Part shown: one piece after another, positions 36,226 to 45,256 of the stretch | How positions within the stretch are numbered: position 1 is the stretch's first letter | Layout: each line of letters starts with the position of its first letter | From: Hyunsoonleella ulvae | Lineage (GTDB): Bacteria; Bacteroidota; Bacteroidia; Flavobacteriales; Flavobacteriaceae | Direction of reading: 5' to 3' | Length of the DNA stretch: 64,000 nucleotides | Assembly: GCF_016827605.1 (NCBI RefSeq) | Contig: NZ_JAEPJQ010000003.1 | Coordinates: forward strand, 62,001-126,000 | The notes under the pieces: generated by a model | What the model was told of the DNA's origin: nothing | The model's input: the letters and a program-made list of their open reading frames with translations, nothing else | Databases searched by the model: none | Position numbers and translations under genes: made by a program

Positions 36226-36582
36226 ATGTCTAGAGACGAGAAATTAAAAGAGCGCTGGGAGGTAGTGGTTAAAAAGTTATCCACTCAATTTGCCGATGGA
36301 GACACTCTAGATTTGGATGCTATTATTTATCTTATAGGTGTACAGGAACTTGGACAGTTAAATCGTAGTTTTAAAAAGGATCAAAAGCTAGATTTAATGC
36401 ATATTGCTATTTGTAAGCTTTTAGCACCTTATGGTTACTACGAACTTGATTTTGTTGATGATGATGGTTGGCCACATTATAAAGCCCTTGAAGCACTTCC
36501 TTTTTTAAAAGCAGGCGAACAATCTGTTTTAATGAAAGAAGCTATTGTAAACTACTTTTTAGAAACTGAGTACATAGATTAA
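36226..36582 (+). CDS. Conserved soluble protein of unknown function
   Basis: 118 aa, acidic, no signal peptide or membrane segment, apparently all-helical. Distinct stretches are ALEALPFLKAGEQ and YYELDFVDDDGWPHY. I recall it as an unannotated protein kept next to dxs in flavobacteria, with no known fold or activity. It is flanked by the divergent cvpA and the convergent dxs, so it is a single-gene unit with its own promoter box. Confidence 0.75.
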   Translation: MSRDEKLKERWEVVVKKLSTQFADGDTLDLDAIIYLIGVQELGQLNRSFKKDQKLDLMHIAICKLLAPYGYYELDFVDDDGWPHYKALEALPFLKAGEQSVLMKEAIVNYFLETEYID

Positions 36583-36616
36583 AATGTTACGATTTATTTA
36601 AAATCTAAAAACAGGT

Positions 36617-38377
36617 TTATTGCTCCAGAAGATTGCTAAAGGTATTTTTAAGTGTATCAATATCTAAACCAACTATAGCTTTTAATTGTTCAATACTACC
36701 ATGTTCTATAAATGTATCAGGAATACCTAAGACTTTAATGGTGTTTTTATAGTTGTGTTCGGTAGCAAATTCTAAAATAGTAGAGCCAAAACCTCCTTTA
36801 ATAGTATTGTTTTCAACAGTAACTATTGTATTGTATTTTTTAAAAATGGTATGCAATACATTTTCGTCTAGAGGTTTTACAAAGCGCATGTCATAATGAG
36901 AAACGTCTAAATCTATTATAGCTTTGGTTACGTTTTTAGCAATAGCCCCAATACTTAAAATAGCAAGGTGTTTGCCTTGTTTTAATTGCTCTCCTTTACC
37001 AATTTCTAGTTTTCTAAAAGGCTGTTTCCAATCTAAAGTTACTCCACGTCCACGAGGATAGCGAATGGCTATTGGTTGTTCTAGACCTAATTGTGCAGTA
37101 TACATAATGTTTCGTAGTTCTACTTCGTCACGGGGAGCAAAAATAATTAGGTTAGGGATGCATCTTAAATAACTTAAATCAAATACACCATGATGCGTAG
37201 CCCCATCTTGCCCTACCAAACCGGCACGATCTAAACAAAAAATAACGGGTAGTTTTTGTAATGCCACATCATGAATAATCTGATCATAGCCTCGCTGTAA
37301 AAAGGTGGAATATATATTGCAAAAAGGGACTAATCCTTGTGTTGCCATACCGGCAGCTAATGTGACAGCATGTTGTTCCGCTATGCCAACATCAAATGCT
37401 CTTTCAGGAATTTTATCCATCATATATTTTAGAGAACTTCCCGTTGGCATTGCAGGGGTTATCCCTATAATTTTTTTATTTTGTTCGGCAAGTTCAACAA
37501 TGGTATGTCCAAAAACATCTTGATATTTAGGAGGCTGTTTTTTGTTAGGCTGGATTTCTAAATTACCAGTTTTAGCATCAAACTTACCAGGAGCGTGGTA
37601 TTTTACTTGATCTGCTTCCGCTTGTTTTAAGCCTTTACCTTTGGTAGTGATAATGTGTAATAACTTAGGACCTTTAACGGTTTTTAAACGTTTTAGTTCA
37701 GAGATGATTTTATCTAAATCATGGCCGTCAATTGGTCCTGAATAATCAAAATTTAAGGCTTCAATAATATTATTTCTTTTTTGCGTGCCTTTTTTTACGT
37801 TGGTTAAATATTCCTTTAAAGCACCCACACTTGGGTCTATTCCAATAGCATTGTCATTTAAAATAACTAATAAATTGGCATCAGTAACTCCAGCATGATT
37901 TAAGCCTTCAAATGCCATGCCGCTGGCAATAGAAGCGTCTCCTATTACAGCGATATGATGTTTGTCTTCTCCTTTTAATTTTGAGGCAATTGCCATTCCC
38001 AAAGCTGCTGAAATAGAAGTGGAGGAATGTCCAACTCCAAAAGTGTCATATTTGCTTTCACTTCGTTTTGGGAAACCACTAATGCCTCCTAATTGTCTGT
38101 TGGTATGAAATTTTTTTTTTCTACCAGTTAAGATTTTATGTCCATAGGCTTGATGCCCTACATCCCATAACAATACATCTTTTGGAGTGTTAAAAACATA
38201 GTGTAATGCAATGGTAAGCTCTACAACACCTAAACTTGCTCCTAAATGCCCCTCTTTTGTAGCGACGATATTGATGATAAACTCACGTAGTTCTTGGGCA
38301 AGTACTGGTAAGTCTTTTTGGTGTAAAAGGCGTAGCTCTTTTGGAGAATTTATGTTATTTAAAACAGAATTTTGCAC
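36617..38377 (-). CDS. dxs: 1-deoxy-D-xylulose-5-phosphate synthase
   Basis: Thiamine-diphosphate enzyme that condenses pyruvate and glyceraldehyde 3-phosphate, the entry step of the non-mevalonate isoprenoid pathway. Family motifs: KEGHLGASLG near the N-terminus, VIGDASIASGMAFE for the cofactor site (GDA where many have GDG), LDRAGLVGQDGATHHG and IRYPRG. From the GTG at 38377 it is 586 aa, close to the flavobacterial norm. A TTG further up (38392) would overlap the -7 promoter box at 38382-38389, so the GTG is preferred and the message is likely leaderless. It is divergent from tadA with a 39-nt gap. Confidence 0.95.
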   Translation of the reverse strand: MQNSVLNNINSPKELRLLHQKDLPVLAQELREFIINIVATKEGHLGASLGVVELTIALHYVFNTPKDVLLWDVGHQAYGHKILTGRKKKFHTNRQLGGISGFPKRSESKYDTFGVGHSSTSISAALGMAIASKLKGEDKHHIAVIGDASIASGMAFEGLNHAGVTDANLLVILNDNAIGIDPSVGALKEYLTNVKKGTQKRNNIIEALNFDYSGPIDGHDLDKIISELKRLKTVKGPKLLHIITTKGKGLKQAEADQVKYHAPGKFDAKTGNLEIQPNKKQPPKYQDVFGHTIVELAEQNKKIIGITPAMPTGSSLKYMMDKIPERAFDVGIAEQHAVTLAAGMATQGLVPFCNIYSTFLQRGYDQIIHDVALQKLPVIFCLDRAGLVGQDGATHHGVFDLSYLRCIPNLIIFAPRDEVELRNIMYTAQLGLEQPIAIRYPRGRGVTLDWKQPFRKLEIGKGEQLKQGKHLAILSIGAIAKNVTKAIIDLDVSHYDMRFVKPLDENVLHTIFKKYNTIVTVENNTIKGGFGSTILEFATEHNYKNTIKVLGIPDTFIEHGSIEQLKAIVGLDIDTLKNTFSNLLEQ

Positions 38378-38381
38378 ATGG

Positions 38382-38389
38382 CAAAAGTA
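38382..38389 (-). promoter_or_regulatory. -7 promoter box for dxs
   Basis: On the minus strand TACTTTTG fits TAnnTTTG exactly and ends 4 nt before the GTG start. A TTG lies 22 nt upstream of the box as a possible -33 element. Transcription would begin at or next to the start codon. Confidence 0.55.
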
Positions 38390-38403
38390 CAAGAATGAAT
38401 TTG

Positions 38404-38411
38404 TATTTTAG
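38404..38411 (+). promoter_or_regulatory. Possible -7 promoter box for tadA
   Basis: TATTTTAG has one mismatch to TAnnTTTG and ends 5 nt before the tadA ATG, again implying a leaderless or nearly leaderless transcript. Confidence 0.35.
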
Positions 38412-38416
38412 CAATT

Positions 38417-38866
38417 ATGATAGAACCTTTTGATGATACTTACTTTATGAGGAAAGCCTTAAATGAGGCTGAAATAGCTTTTGAAAAGGGAGAGGTTCCT
38501 GTAGGTGCTGTTATTGTTATTGATAATAAGGTTATAGCAAGAGGACATAATTTAACTGAACAATTAAATGATGTAACAGCTCATGCTGAAATGCAAGCCA
38601 TTACCGCTGCTGCTAACTTTTTAGGAGGTAAGTATTTAAAAGGGTGTACGCTTTATGTTACGCTGGAACCTTGCCAAATGTGTGCTGGTGCTTTGTATTG
38701 GAGTCAGATTTCTAAGGTTGTTTATGGAGCCAGAGATTTGGAGCGTGGTTGTATTAATTTAAAAACCAAATTGCACCCTAAAACAACCATGCAAGGTGGA
38801 GTTTTAGAAGAAGAAGCAAGTAGTTTATTAAAACGCTTTTTTGTAATGAAACGTAATTTAAATTAA
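38417..38866 (+). CDS. tadA: tRNA-specific adenosine deaminase (TadA-like nucleoside deaminase)
   Basis: Zinc enzyme of the cytidine-deaminase fold; TadA converts the wobble adenosine of tRNA-Arg to inosine. The zinc and catalytic residues are visible: His56 and Glu58 in AHAEMQA, and Cys86 and Cys89 in EPCQMCAGAL. The length of 149 aa and the sequence around GAVIV and ARGHN fit TadA; a guanine deaminase is the main alternative and is less likely. The divergent gene is dxs. Confidence 0.88.
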   Translation: MIEPFDDTYFMRKALNEAEIAFEKGEVPVGAVIVIDNKVIARGHNLTEQLNDVTAHAEMQAITAAANFLGGKYLKGCTLYVTLEPCQMCAGALYWSQISKVVYGARDLERGCINLKTKLHPKTTMQGGVLEEEASSLLKRFFVMKRNLN

Positions 38867-38938
38867 CTTTTAAGTACAACAATTAGTTTTTTATCAGGTT
38901 TTTAAAGATGGATGAGTAAAACGCCAGCAACAGCTATA

Positions 38939-40129
38939 TTAAATAAAGTGTAATTGCTTAAACGATTTGTTTAGTACTTTTTTATCATCAACCTCAAGCC
39001 ATTTATCTAAAACGGTGGCGTAAATTGTTCTAAAATCTATTTCGAATTTTAAATCGCCATTTTCATCCAAATCATCTAGGTTAGCCATATTATTGTAAAG
39101 TCCTTGTTTTTTTAGGTTTTCCCCAATAATAAAAACGTTGTTAGCTGTACCGTGGTCTGTACCAATACTAGCATTCTGTTTCACGCGACGCCCAAACTCT
39201 GAAAATGTTAATATTAAAGTGTCTTTAAAGGTGTTATTCGCTTTTAAATCTTCCACGAACGCCTCTACACTTTGCGCATACATATTTAGTAAGCGTTTTT
39301 GAGTAGCTTTTTGGTTTACATGCGTATCAAAACCACCCAAAGAAGTATAATATACTTTAGTAGACAAATGTGAGTTAATAAATTGTGCTGTGGTTTTCAT
39401 TTGTTTACCAAACTTATTCTTTGGATATTCCTTTTTGCTTGTAACCGTTTTTGAAGTTTCGTAAATGTATTTTGCTGAAGACTCGGCTGCAATCATAGAT
39501 TTATATAGATATCCCAAATTATGCTCACTTAAATGCTTATCTACTAGATGTCTGTTAATATTTTTGAGGTAAGGCCCTTTAGATAGGTTATACATGATTT
39601 TAGGGTCTTTTGTGGCTATAGCGTTTATGCTTTCGCCTTTCATAGCAAGAGATAGGCTGTCGTCTATCTCTATAGCACTATGCGAGTTTTTACCGTAAGC
39701 ATCTAAATATCGGCCTATCCATCCGCTTTGGGAATAATGATTGGAGTCTGAGGCGGTTTGCCAAATATCCATAGACCTGAAATGCGATCGGATTGGGTTA
39801 GGGTAGCCTACATTATTTATAATGGAAACATAGCCTTTATCATAAAGCCGTTTTAAAGGAGCTAAGCTGGTATTTAAACCAACTTCGTCATTGAGTTTTA
39901 TAATATCGTTTTGCCCTAGTCCTAGAGTTGGACGCTCTTTGTAGTAGGAATCGTTTCTAAAAGGAACTACGGTGTTTAAACCGTCATTTCCGCCAGATAA
40001 TTGTATAATTACTAAACGCTTATAGCCTAATTTACTACTGGCTACCTCTTCAAAAGCCTTAACAAAACTAGGCACAAAAAACAAGCTGCTTGCTAATGAT
40101 GATTGTTTTAAAAATTTTCTTCTATCCAT
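38939..40129 (-). CDS. DUF1501 protein (exported, sulfatase-like fold)
   Basis: 396 aa. The N-terminus MDRRKFLKQSSLASSLFF looks like a twin-arginine export signal, so the folded protein would cross the inner membrane by Tat. The DUF1501 family resembles the alkaline-phosphatase/sulfatase superfamily: IIQLSGGNDGLNTVVPF near the start and FSEFGRRVKQNASIGTDHG near the end. The substrate is unknown. The ATG at 40129 lies 2 nt after the DUF1800 stop; a GTG at 40138 is possible but adds nothing conserved. DUF1501 and DUF1800 genes are paired in many bacteria. Confidence 0.87.
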   Translation of the reverse strand: MDRRKFLKQSSLASSLFFVPSFVKAFEEVASSKLGYKRLVIIQLSGGNDGLNTVVPFRNDSYYKERPTLGLGQNDIIKLNDEVGLNTSLAPLKRLYDKGYVSIINNVGYPNPIRSHFRSMDIWQTASDSNHYSQSGWIGRYLDAYGKNSHSAIEIDDSLSLAMKGESINAIATKDPKIMYNLSKGPYLKNINRHLVDKHLSEHNLGYLYKSMIAAESSAKYIYETSKTVTSKKEYPKNKFGKQMKTTAQFINSHLSTKVYYTSLGGFDTHVNQKATQKRLLNMYAQSVEAFVEDLKANNTFKDTLILTFSEFGRRVKQNASIGTDHGTANNVFIIGENLKKQGLYNNMANLDDLDENGDLKFEIDFRTIYATVLDKWLEVDDKKVLNKSFKQLHFI

Positions 40130-40131
40130 AA

Positions 40132-41520
40132 CTAACACATTTGATATTCTGGTAAAGACATAAGCTGTATACAGTATTCTTGTTTTGAAACTTTTTGTAA
40201 AGACTGTAAATATATTTTTGCATCTTTATGTAATGGGCAAGCCAAAATGTAGGGTTCTATGTCTTGTAAGGCTACTTTTTTAAAATGCTTTTCAAAATAA
40301 TCCCAATTGGTTTCTGTATTAAAACGTTTACCATATCTTTTCTTGAAGTGTTGTTTTTTGGCATCTATCATCACATCTTCAGTACCATTTTTAACATTTG
40401 AAATGTATGCGTTATTCAGCAACAACGATGGTAATTTTAAACGTAGCATAATAGTATTGCTGTCTATCCAGTTTCGGCCACCTTTCCAACCTGCAACATT
40501 GGGGGGATCTAATAGGGTTTGACCCAATAGCCGTTGAATTTGTAATAGTTGTTTGGGGTTTTTAAATACTACAGGAACTGTATATTTTAGTCCAACTAAA
40601 AACTCTATGGGTGATTTGATTTTTGAACCTATGTTTTTTTCGTCATAAAACCAGTTAGACATTAAAACAAACTGCATTAGATGCTCTATGTTGTAGTCTT
40701 TATAGAACACATCTGTCATAGCATTTACATGTCTCTCATCTACTAGATCGTTTACGAAATAGCGGTACACTTTGGTGCAAATGTATTTGGCGCACTGGCG
40801 CTCTTCTAAAATGATATCGATGATATCTTCTCCATTAAAATTTCCTGTTTTTCCAAAGAATGTTTTGTCTGTGTAGTCGTGTTGCCGTTTTCTAAACAAA
40901 AACTCTCCACGTAGATTGTGGCTATAACCTGTAAATGCTCTAGCACTTTCCTTAATGTCCTGTTCGGTATAATGACCTTCTCCTAGAGTAAATAACTCCA
41001 TCAATTCTCTAGCAAAATTTTCATTAGGTTTTTGCTTTTTATTCTGCTTAGTGTTTAAGTATTTTGTCATAGCTGCTTCTTTTGAAACGGCTTTAACAAA
41101 ATCACCAAAATTACCTAAAGCATGTTGTCTTAAAGTATTATTGAATTGTTGAATGTAAACGATATTATTGTCTTCACATACAAAGTGATTGGCCCAGAAT
41201 AGTGTCATTTTTTCGCGAAGTAATTCTGATGAATTTGCTAAACGATTTATCCAGGATATATTAAGTTCTACTTGTTTCTTTCTACTTATTTTTTGAATTT
41301 TTCGTCGCGTATCTGCATCTAATCTTGAGCCACTCATCATACCTCCAAAAATATCTTTGATTTCAGAGATATCAACTTCCAATTTAGTAGTGTTTTTAGA
41401 AGCTTTAATGAGATCGTCTACTATTTGCGCCTTACTTTTTGGAGATATAGTTTGTAGTGTTGAAGGTAGTATTCCAAAACCAATACGCCTGTATAAATGC
41501 TGTATGTGTTTAGGCTTCAT
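40132..41520 (-). CDS. DUF1800 protein
   Basis: 462 aa helical protein of the DUF1800 family. Typical segments are LYRRIGFG at the start, WANHFVCED and NFARELMELFTLGEGHYTE. Its function is unknown; it is almost always followed by a DUF1501 protein, as here with 2 nt between stop and start. No classical signal peptide is visible, so its location is uncertain; it might be carried with its Tat-exported partner. The 177-nt gap to the aldehyde dehydrogenase gene has no notable feature. Confidence 0.87.
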   Translation of the reverse strand: MKPKHIQHLYRRIGFGILPSTLQTISPKSKAQIVDDLIKASKNTTKLEVDISEIKDIFGGMMSGSRLDADTRRKIQKISRKKQVELNISWINRLANSSELLREKMTLFWANHFVCEDNNIVYIQQFNNTLRQHALGNFGDFVKAVSKEAAMTKYLNTKQNKKQKPNENFARELMELFTLGEGHYTEQDIKESARAFTGYSHNLRGEFLFRKRQHDYTDKTFFGKTGNFNGEDIIDIILEERQCAKYICTKVYRYFVNDLVDERHVNAMTDVFYKDYNIEHLMQFVLMSNWFYDEKNIGSKIKSPIEFLVGLKYTVPVVFKNPKQLLQIQRLLGQTLLDPPNVAGWKGGRNWIDSNTIMLRLKLPSLLLNNAYISNVKNGTEDVMIDAKKQHFKKRYGKRFNTETNWDYFEKHFKKVALQDIEPYILACPLHKDAKIYLQSLQKVSKQEYCIQLMSLPEYQMC

Positions 41521-41697
41521 ATTTGTATGATTTAAAGTAATGCCAATATTACTTTTAGACTGAAGTTTTGGATAAAGGTTTAATAAGCTTTAAGCTATCA
41601 ATATTTTAATGTTAACCCTTCACTTTATTTAAGACACTTGTTTGCATACCACATATTGCAGTTTCAGTGTATCTTAATTCTATCAAACGTGACGTTT

Positions 41698-43251
41698 TTA
41701 CAAATCAAACTTTATCCCTTGAGCTAAAGGCAATTCCGTAGTGTAATTAATAGTATTGGTTTGGCGACGCATATAAATTTTCCAAGCATCAGAACCAGAT
41801 TCACGTCCGCCACCAGTTTCTTTTTCACCGCCAAAAGCACCCCCAATTTCAGCACCAGATGTCCCTATATTTACATTGGCAATACCGCAATCAGAGCCTT
41901 CTTGTGATAGAAATTGTTCAGCCTCGCGTAAATTATTGGTCATAATCGCTGATGATAACCCTTGCGCTACATTATTCTGAATATCAATAGCATTTTCTAT
42001 GCTTTCAGAGTATTTCAATAAATATAAAACAGGTGCAAAAGTTTCATGTTGCACAATTTCATATTCTGATTTTGCCTCTGCAATAGCAGGTTTTACGTAG
42101 CAGCCGCTTTCATAACCTTTTCCTGAAAACACACCACCTTCAACCAAAATAGTACCACCTTCTTCAACCACCTTGTCTAAGGCTTCTTTATACATCTTAA
42201 CAGCATGAGTATCAATTAAAGGCCCAACGTGATTATTTTCATCTAATGGATTACCTATTCGTAATTGTTTGTAGGCATCAACAATAGCATGTTTAACTTT
42301 ATCGTAAATAGTTTCATGAATAATTAAACGACGGGTTGATGTACAGCGCTGTCCTGCAGTACCAACAGCTCCAAAAACAGCGCCAATTACCGTCATTTTT
42401 ATATCGGCATCTGGTGTTACGATAATGGCATTATTACCACCTAATTCTAAAAGCGATTTACCTAAACGTCCTGCAACTTCCTTAGCTACTATTTTTCCCA
42501 TTCTGGTAGATCCAGTTGCAGATATTAAAGGGATGCGAGAATCCTTTGTCATAAACTCACCCACTATGTAATTACCATTTATTAAACAGGAAATACCTTC
42601 TGGTAAATTATTGGTTTTTAAAACTTCAGCAATGATATTTTGACAAGCAATACCGCAAAGGGGTGTTTTTTCGGAAGGTTTCCAAACACAAACATCACCG
42701 CAAATCCAAGCCAAAGCCGTGTTCCAGGACCAAACAGCAACAGGGAAATTAAAGGCAGAAATAATACCTACTACGCCAAGTGGATGATACTGCTCGTACA
42801 TACGATGCCCAGGGCGTTCGGAATGCATGGTTAAGCCGTGTAGTTGTCTTGATAATCCAACAGCAAAATCGCATATATCAATCATTTCTTGAACTTCTCC
42901 CAAGCCTTCCTGATAACTTTTTCCCATTTCATAGGAAACCAATTTTCCCAAAGCTTCTTTTTTCTCACGTAATTTATCCCCAAACTGTCGCACAATTTCT
43001 CCACGTTGAGGTGCTGGCACCATACGCCATGCCTTAAAAGCAGAAGTAGCTACCTTCATCACGGTTTCATAATCTTCTTTTGTAGTTGCTTTTACCGATC
43101 CTATTAGTTGACCATCAACGGGAGAATAACTTTCGATTATTTCTCCATTTGAAAAATGAAATGACCCTGTGGATGTACCCTCATTTACAGTCTGTACTCC
43201 TAATATTTTTAATGCATTTTGAATGCCAAATTTGGTAGCTATTGATTCCAT
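41698..43251 (-). CDS. amaB: Aldehyde dehydrogenase, ALDH7 / piperideine-6-carboxylate type
   Basis: NAD-dependent aldehyde dehydrogenase of the ALDH7 group, which oxidises alpha-aminoadipic semialdehyde (piperideine-6-carboxylate) to aminoadipate in lysine breakdown. Catalytic Cys303 lies in GTAGQRCTSTRRL and Glu269 in LELGGNN; the Rossmann segment ISAFNFPVAVWSWN is typical of ALDH7. The 517 aa length is normal. The group call is good; the exact substrate is by homology, since no other lysine-degradation gene is in the window. It is divergent from the isoaspartyl peptidase gene. Confidence 0.88.
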   Translation of the reverse strand: MESIATKFGIQNALKILGVQTVNEGTSTGSFHFSNGEIIESYSPVDGQLIGSVKATTKEDYETVMKVATSAFKAWRMVPAPQRGEIVRQFGDKLREKKEALGKLVSYEMGKSYQEGLGEVQEMIDICDFAVGLSRQLHGLTMHSERPGHRMYEQYHPLGVVGIISAFNFPVAVWSWNTALAWICGDVCVWKPSEKTPLCGIACQNIIAEVLKTNNLPEGISCLINGNYIVGEFMTKDSRIPLISATGSTRMGKIVAKEVAGRLGKSLLELGGNNAIIVTPDADIKMTVIGAVFGAVGTAGQRCTSTRRLIIHETIYDKVKHAIVDAYKQLRIGNPLDENNHVGPLIDTHAVKMYKEALDKVVEEGGTILVEGGVFSGKGYESGCYVKPAIAEAKSEYEIVQHETFAPVLYLLKYSESIENAIDIQNNVAQGLSSAIMTNNLREAEQFLSQEGSDCGIANVNIGTSGAEIGGAFGGEKETGGGRESGSDAWKIYMRRQTNTINYTTELPLAQGIKFDL

Positions 43252-43372
43252 GTTTTATTGATTATTCAGTTATTCAAATAATTTTTACGAATATAGTAAG
43301 TAAATATGATTTTTGTTAAAATTTAGCAATATTGAAATTTGTACTTTTACATCTTATAAATTTATTGGATAC

Positions 43373-44422
43373 ATGAAAAAAGCACTTTCCGTTTTATGCA
43401 TCACTCTACTGATAATCTCTTGTAAGAATGATATAAAACCAGAAATTAAAAAGGATTTGGATCAAACAGAAAAAGTAGAATTTGCTATTGTAATACATGG
43501 TGGTGCTGGTTATATGAGAAAAGATAATATCTCTAAGGAAAAAGAAGCAGAGTATCGCCAAAAACTAGAAGAAGCTATTCGTGTAGGCTATACCATTTTG
43601 AAAGATGGTGGGTCCAGTTTAGACGCTGTTCAAAAAACTATTAATATTCTAGAAGATTCTCCACTTTTTAATGCTGGCAAAGGAGGTGTTTTTACTAATG
43701 AGGGTACTTGCGAACACGATGCTTCTATTATGGATGGTAAAACTTTAAATGCAGGAGCTTCGGCAGGTACTAAAATGGTTAAAAATCCTATAGATTTGGC
43801 AAGAGCTATTATGGAAGATTCGCCTCATGTAATGCTTGCAAGAGAAGGTGCTGAAACCTTTGCCAAAGAACAGGGTTTGGATATCGTAGATCCAGAGTAC
43901 TTCTATACAGAAAAGAGCATGAAGTCTTTAGAGCGTGTGAAAGCCTCAGAACAAAAAAAGGTCGCCTCGTTTTACGATGCAGATATTCAAAACTCAAAAT
44001 TTGGAACTGTAGGTTGTGCGGCTTTAGACAAACACGGAAATTTAGCAGCAGGCACCTCAACAGGCGGTATGACGAATAAACGTTGGGGGCGTATTGGAGA
44101 TTCCCCAATTATTGGTGCTGGAACTTATGCTAATAACGCTACTTGTGCTGTGTCTAGTACTGGCTGGGGCGAATATTTTATTCGTGGCACGGTAGCTTAC
44201 GATATCTCTGCACTTATGGAGTATAAAGCGCTTAGTTTAGAGGATGCAGCAAAGGAAGTTATTCAGAATAAATTACCAAACGTAGGCGACGGCAAAGGTA
44301 ATGGTGGTATTATAGCTATTGATCATAATGGCAATATGGTTATGGAGTTTAACACCCCCGGTATGTTTCGCGCTACAATGAATAATAAAGGCGAATTGTA
44401 TGTTGAGATGTTTGCAAACTAA
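43373..44422 (+). CDS. Isoaspartyl peptidase / L-asparaginase lipoprotein
   Basis: Ntn hydrolase (plant-type asparaginase) that removes N-terminal iso-Asp residues and may hydrolyse asparagine. It is made as a precursor that cleaves itself ahead of the nucleophile Thr212 (in SKFGTVGCAA). The substrate loop is GTSTGGMTNKRWGRIGD. The ATG at 43373 gives a lipoprotein signal ending at Cys17 (LIISC); the frame open from 43313 lacks support. The length is then 349 aa. A lipid anchor suggests that it acts at the periplasmic face or on the cell surface, as in other Bacteroidota. Confidence 0.92.
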   Translation: MKKALSVLCITLLIISCKNDIKPEIKKDLDQTEKVEFAIVIHGGAGYMRKDNISKEKEAEYRQKLEEAIRVGYTILKDGGSSLDAVQKTINILEDSPLFNAGKGGVFTNEGTCEHDASIMDGKTLNAGASAGTKMVKNPIDLARAIMEDSPHVMLAREGAETFAKEQGLDIVDPEYFYTEKSMKSLERVKASEQKKVASFYDADIQNSKFGTVGCAALDKHGNLAAGTSTGGMTNKRWGRIGDSPIIGAGTYANNATCAVSSTGWGEYFIRGTVAYDISALMEYKALSLEDAAKEVIQNKLPNVGDGKGNGGIIAIDHNGNMVMEFNTPGMFRATMNNKGELYVEMFAN

Positions 44423-44466
44423 ATAACTTTTTTAGCAGTATCCTTATTTTCTTAAAATACTTAATG

Positions 44467-44976
44467 CTAAGTATTAATATTGCGCTTCTTTAAAAATATC
44501 TGAGTAAAATAATACACACCAGCGTCGTTTTTGATAACGCCAATACCAATGTGCGTAAAGTCGCCTTCAATATTTTTTCTATGTCCAGAACTATTTAACC
44601 AAGCGGTCATTACTTGTTGGGCAGAGCGTTGACCATAAGCTACATTTTCGCCTGTTCGTGACGCATTTTCTTCAGCAATTAAACGATCAGAACGTTGGTC
44701 GAAATCATCATGACTAATATCGTTCTGGGCAATCATATAATTAGTATGCTCGATTGCTAAATTAGTTGCTAAATCATTTACTTGTAATGGGTTTTCGCCA
44801 ATACTTAATCTATGTTCATTAACTAATTGTAATATTTCGTCTGCAACAGAAAGGACTTCTGCCATTTCAACAGCTTCCTCTTCAGTTAGTTCTTCTTCTT
44901 TTGAACATGAAACAGAAATCATTAAAAATGAAATGCAAACAAGTAAAATGTAGGTTTTAGAAAAAAAGACTTTCAT
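44467..44976 (-). CDS. CAP-domain (SCP/PR1-like) lipoprotein
   Basis: 169 aa. Lipobox ISVSC sets the lipidated Cys at about residue 24, followed by an acidic linker and a CAP domain: LVNEHRLSIGENPL, HDDFDQRSDRL, GENVAYG and WLNSSGHRKNI are the usual motifs. Bacterial CAP proteins are envelope-associated with no settled activity. It is convergent with the asparaginase gene and divergent from the alpha-2-macroglobulin gene. The 280-nt spacer between it and the latter has no reading frame and should contain both promoters, though no exact TAnnTTTG box was found. Confidence 0.9.
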   Translation of the reverse strand: MKVFFSKTYILLVCISFLMISVSCSKEEELTEEEAVEMAEVLSVADEILQLVNEHRLSIGENPLQVNDLATNLAIEHTNYMIAQNDISHDDFDQRSDRLIAEENASRTGENVAYGQRSAQQVMTAWLNSSGHRKNIEGDFTHIGIGVIKNDAGVYYFTQIFLKKRNINT

Positions 44977-45256
44977 AATAATAGGTAAATTTGGGTATGT
45001 GGAATATACGCTGATAGACTATTCTCAGACTTGAAAAGATTAAAAATTCGATGAAAATGCATTTAAAATGTCCGTTTATCGATGATTCTTAATTGAGAAA
45101 GCTACTATACGTTAATTTTTAACACCTAAAACCTTAAGAGTTATTTAACATTTCTCACAAGGCTAAACCTTAAAACTTCAACGTAATTAAATTAACGAGA
45201 TTCTACCTACGCTTTCGTTTTTTCAGTAATTTGTTCATTCTAAATCTTCAAACTTT

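Noticed and set aside
44456-44475. AT-rich inverted repeat AATACTTA/TAAGTATT between the asparaginase and CAP genes
   Set aside because: The stem is almost all A and T, overlaps the CAP stop codon and has no T-run; too weak to call a terminator.
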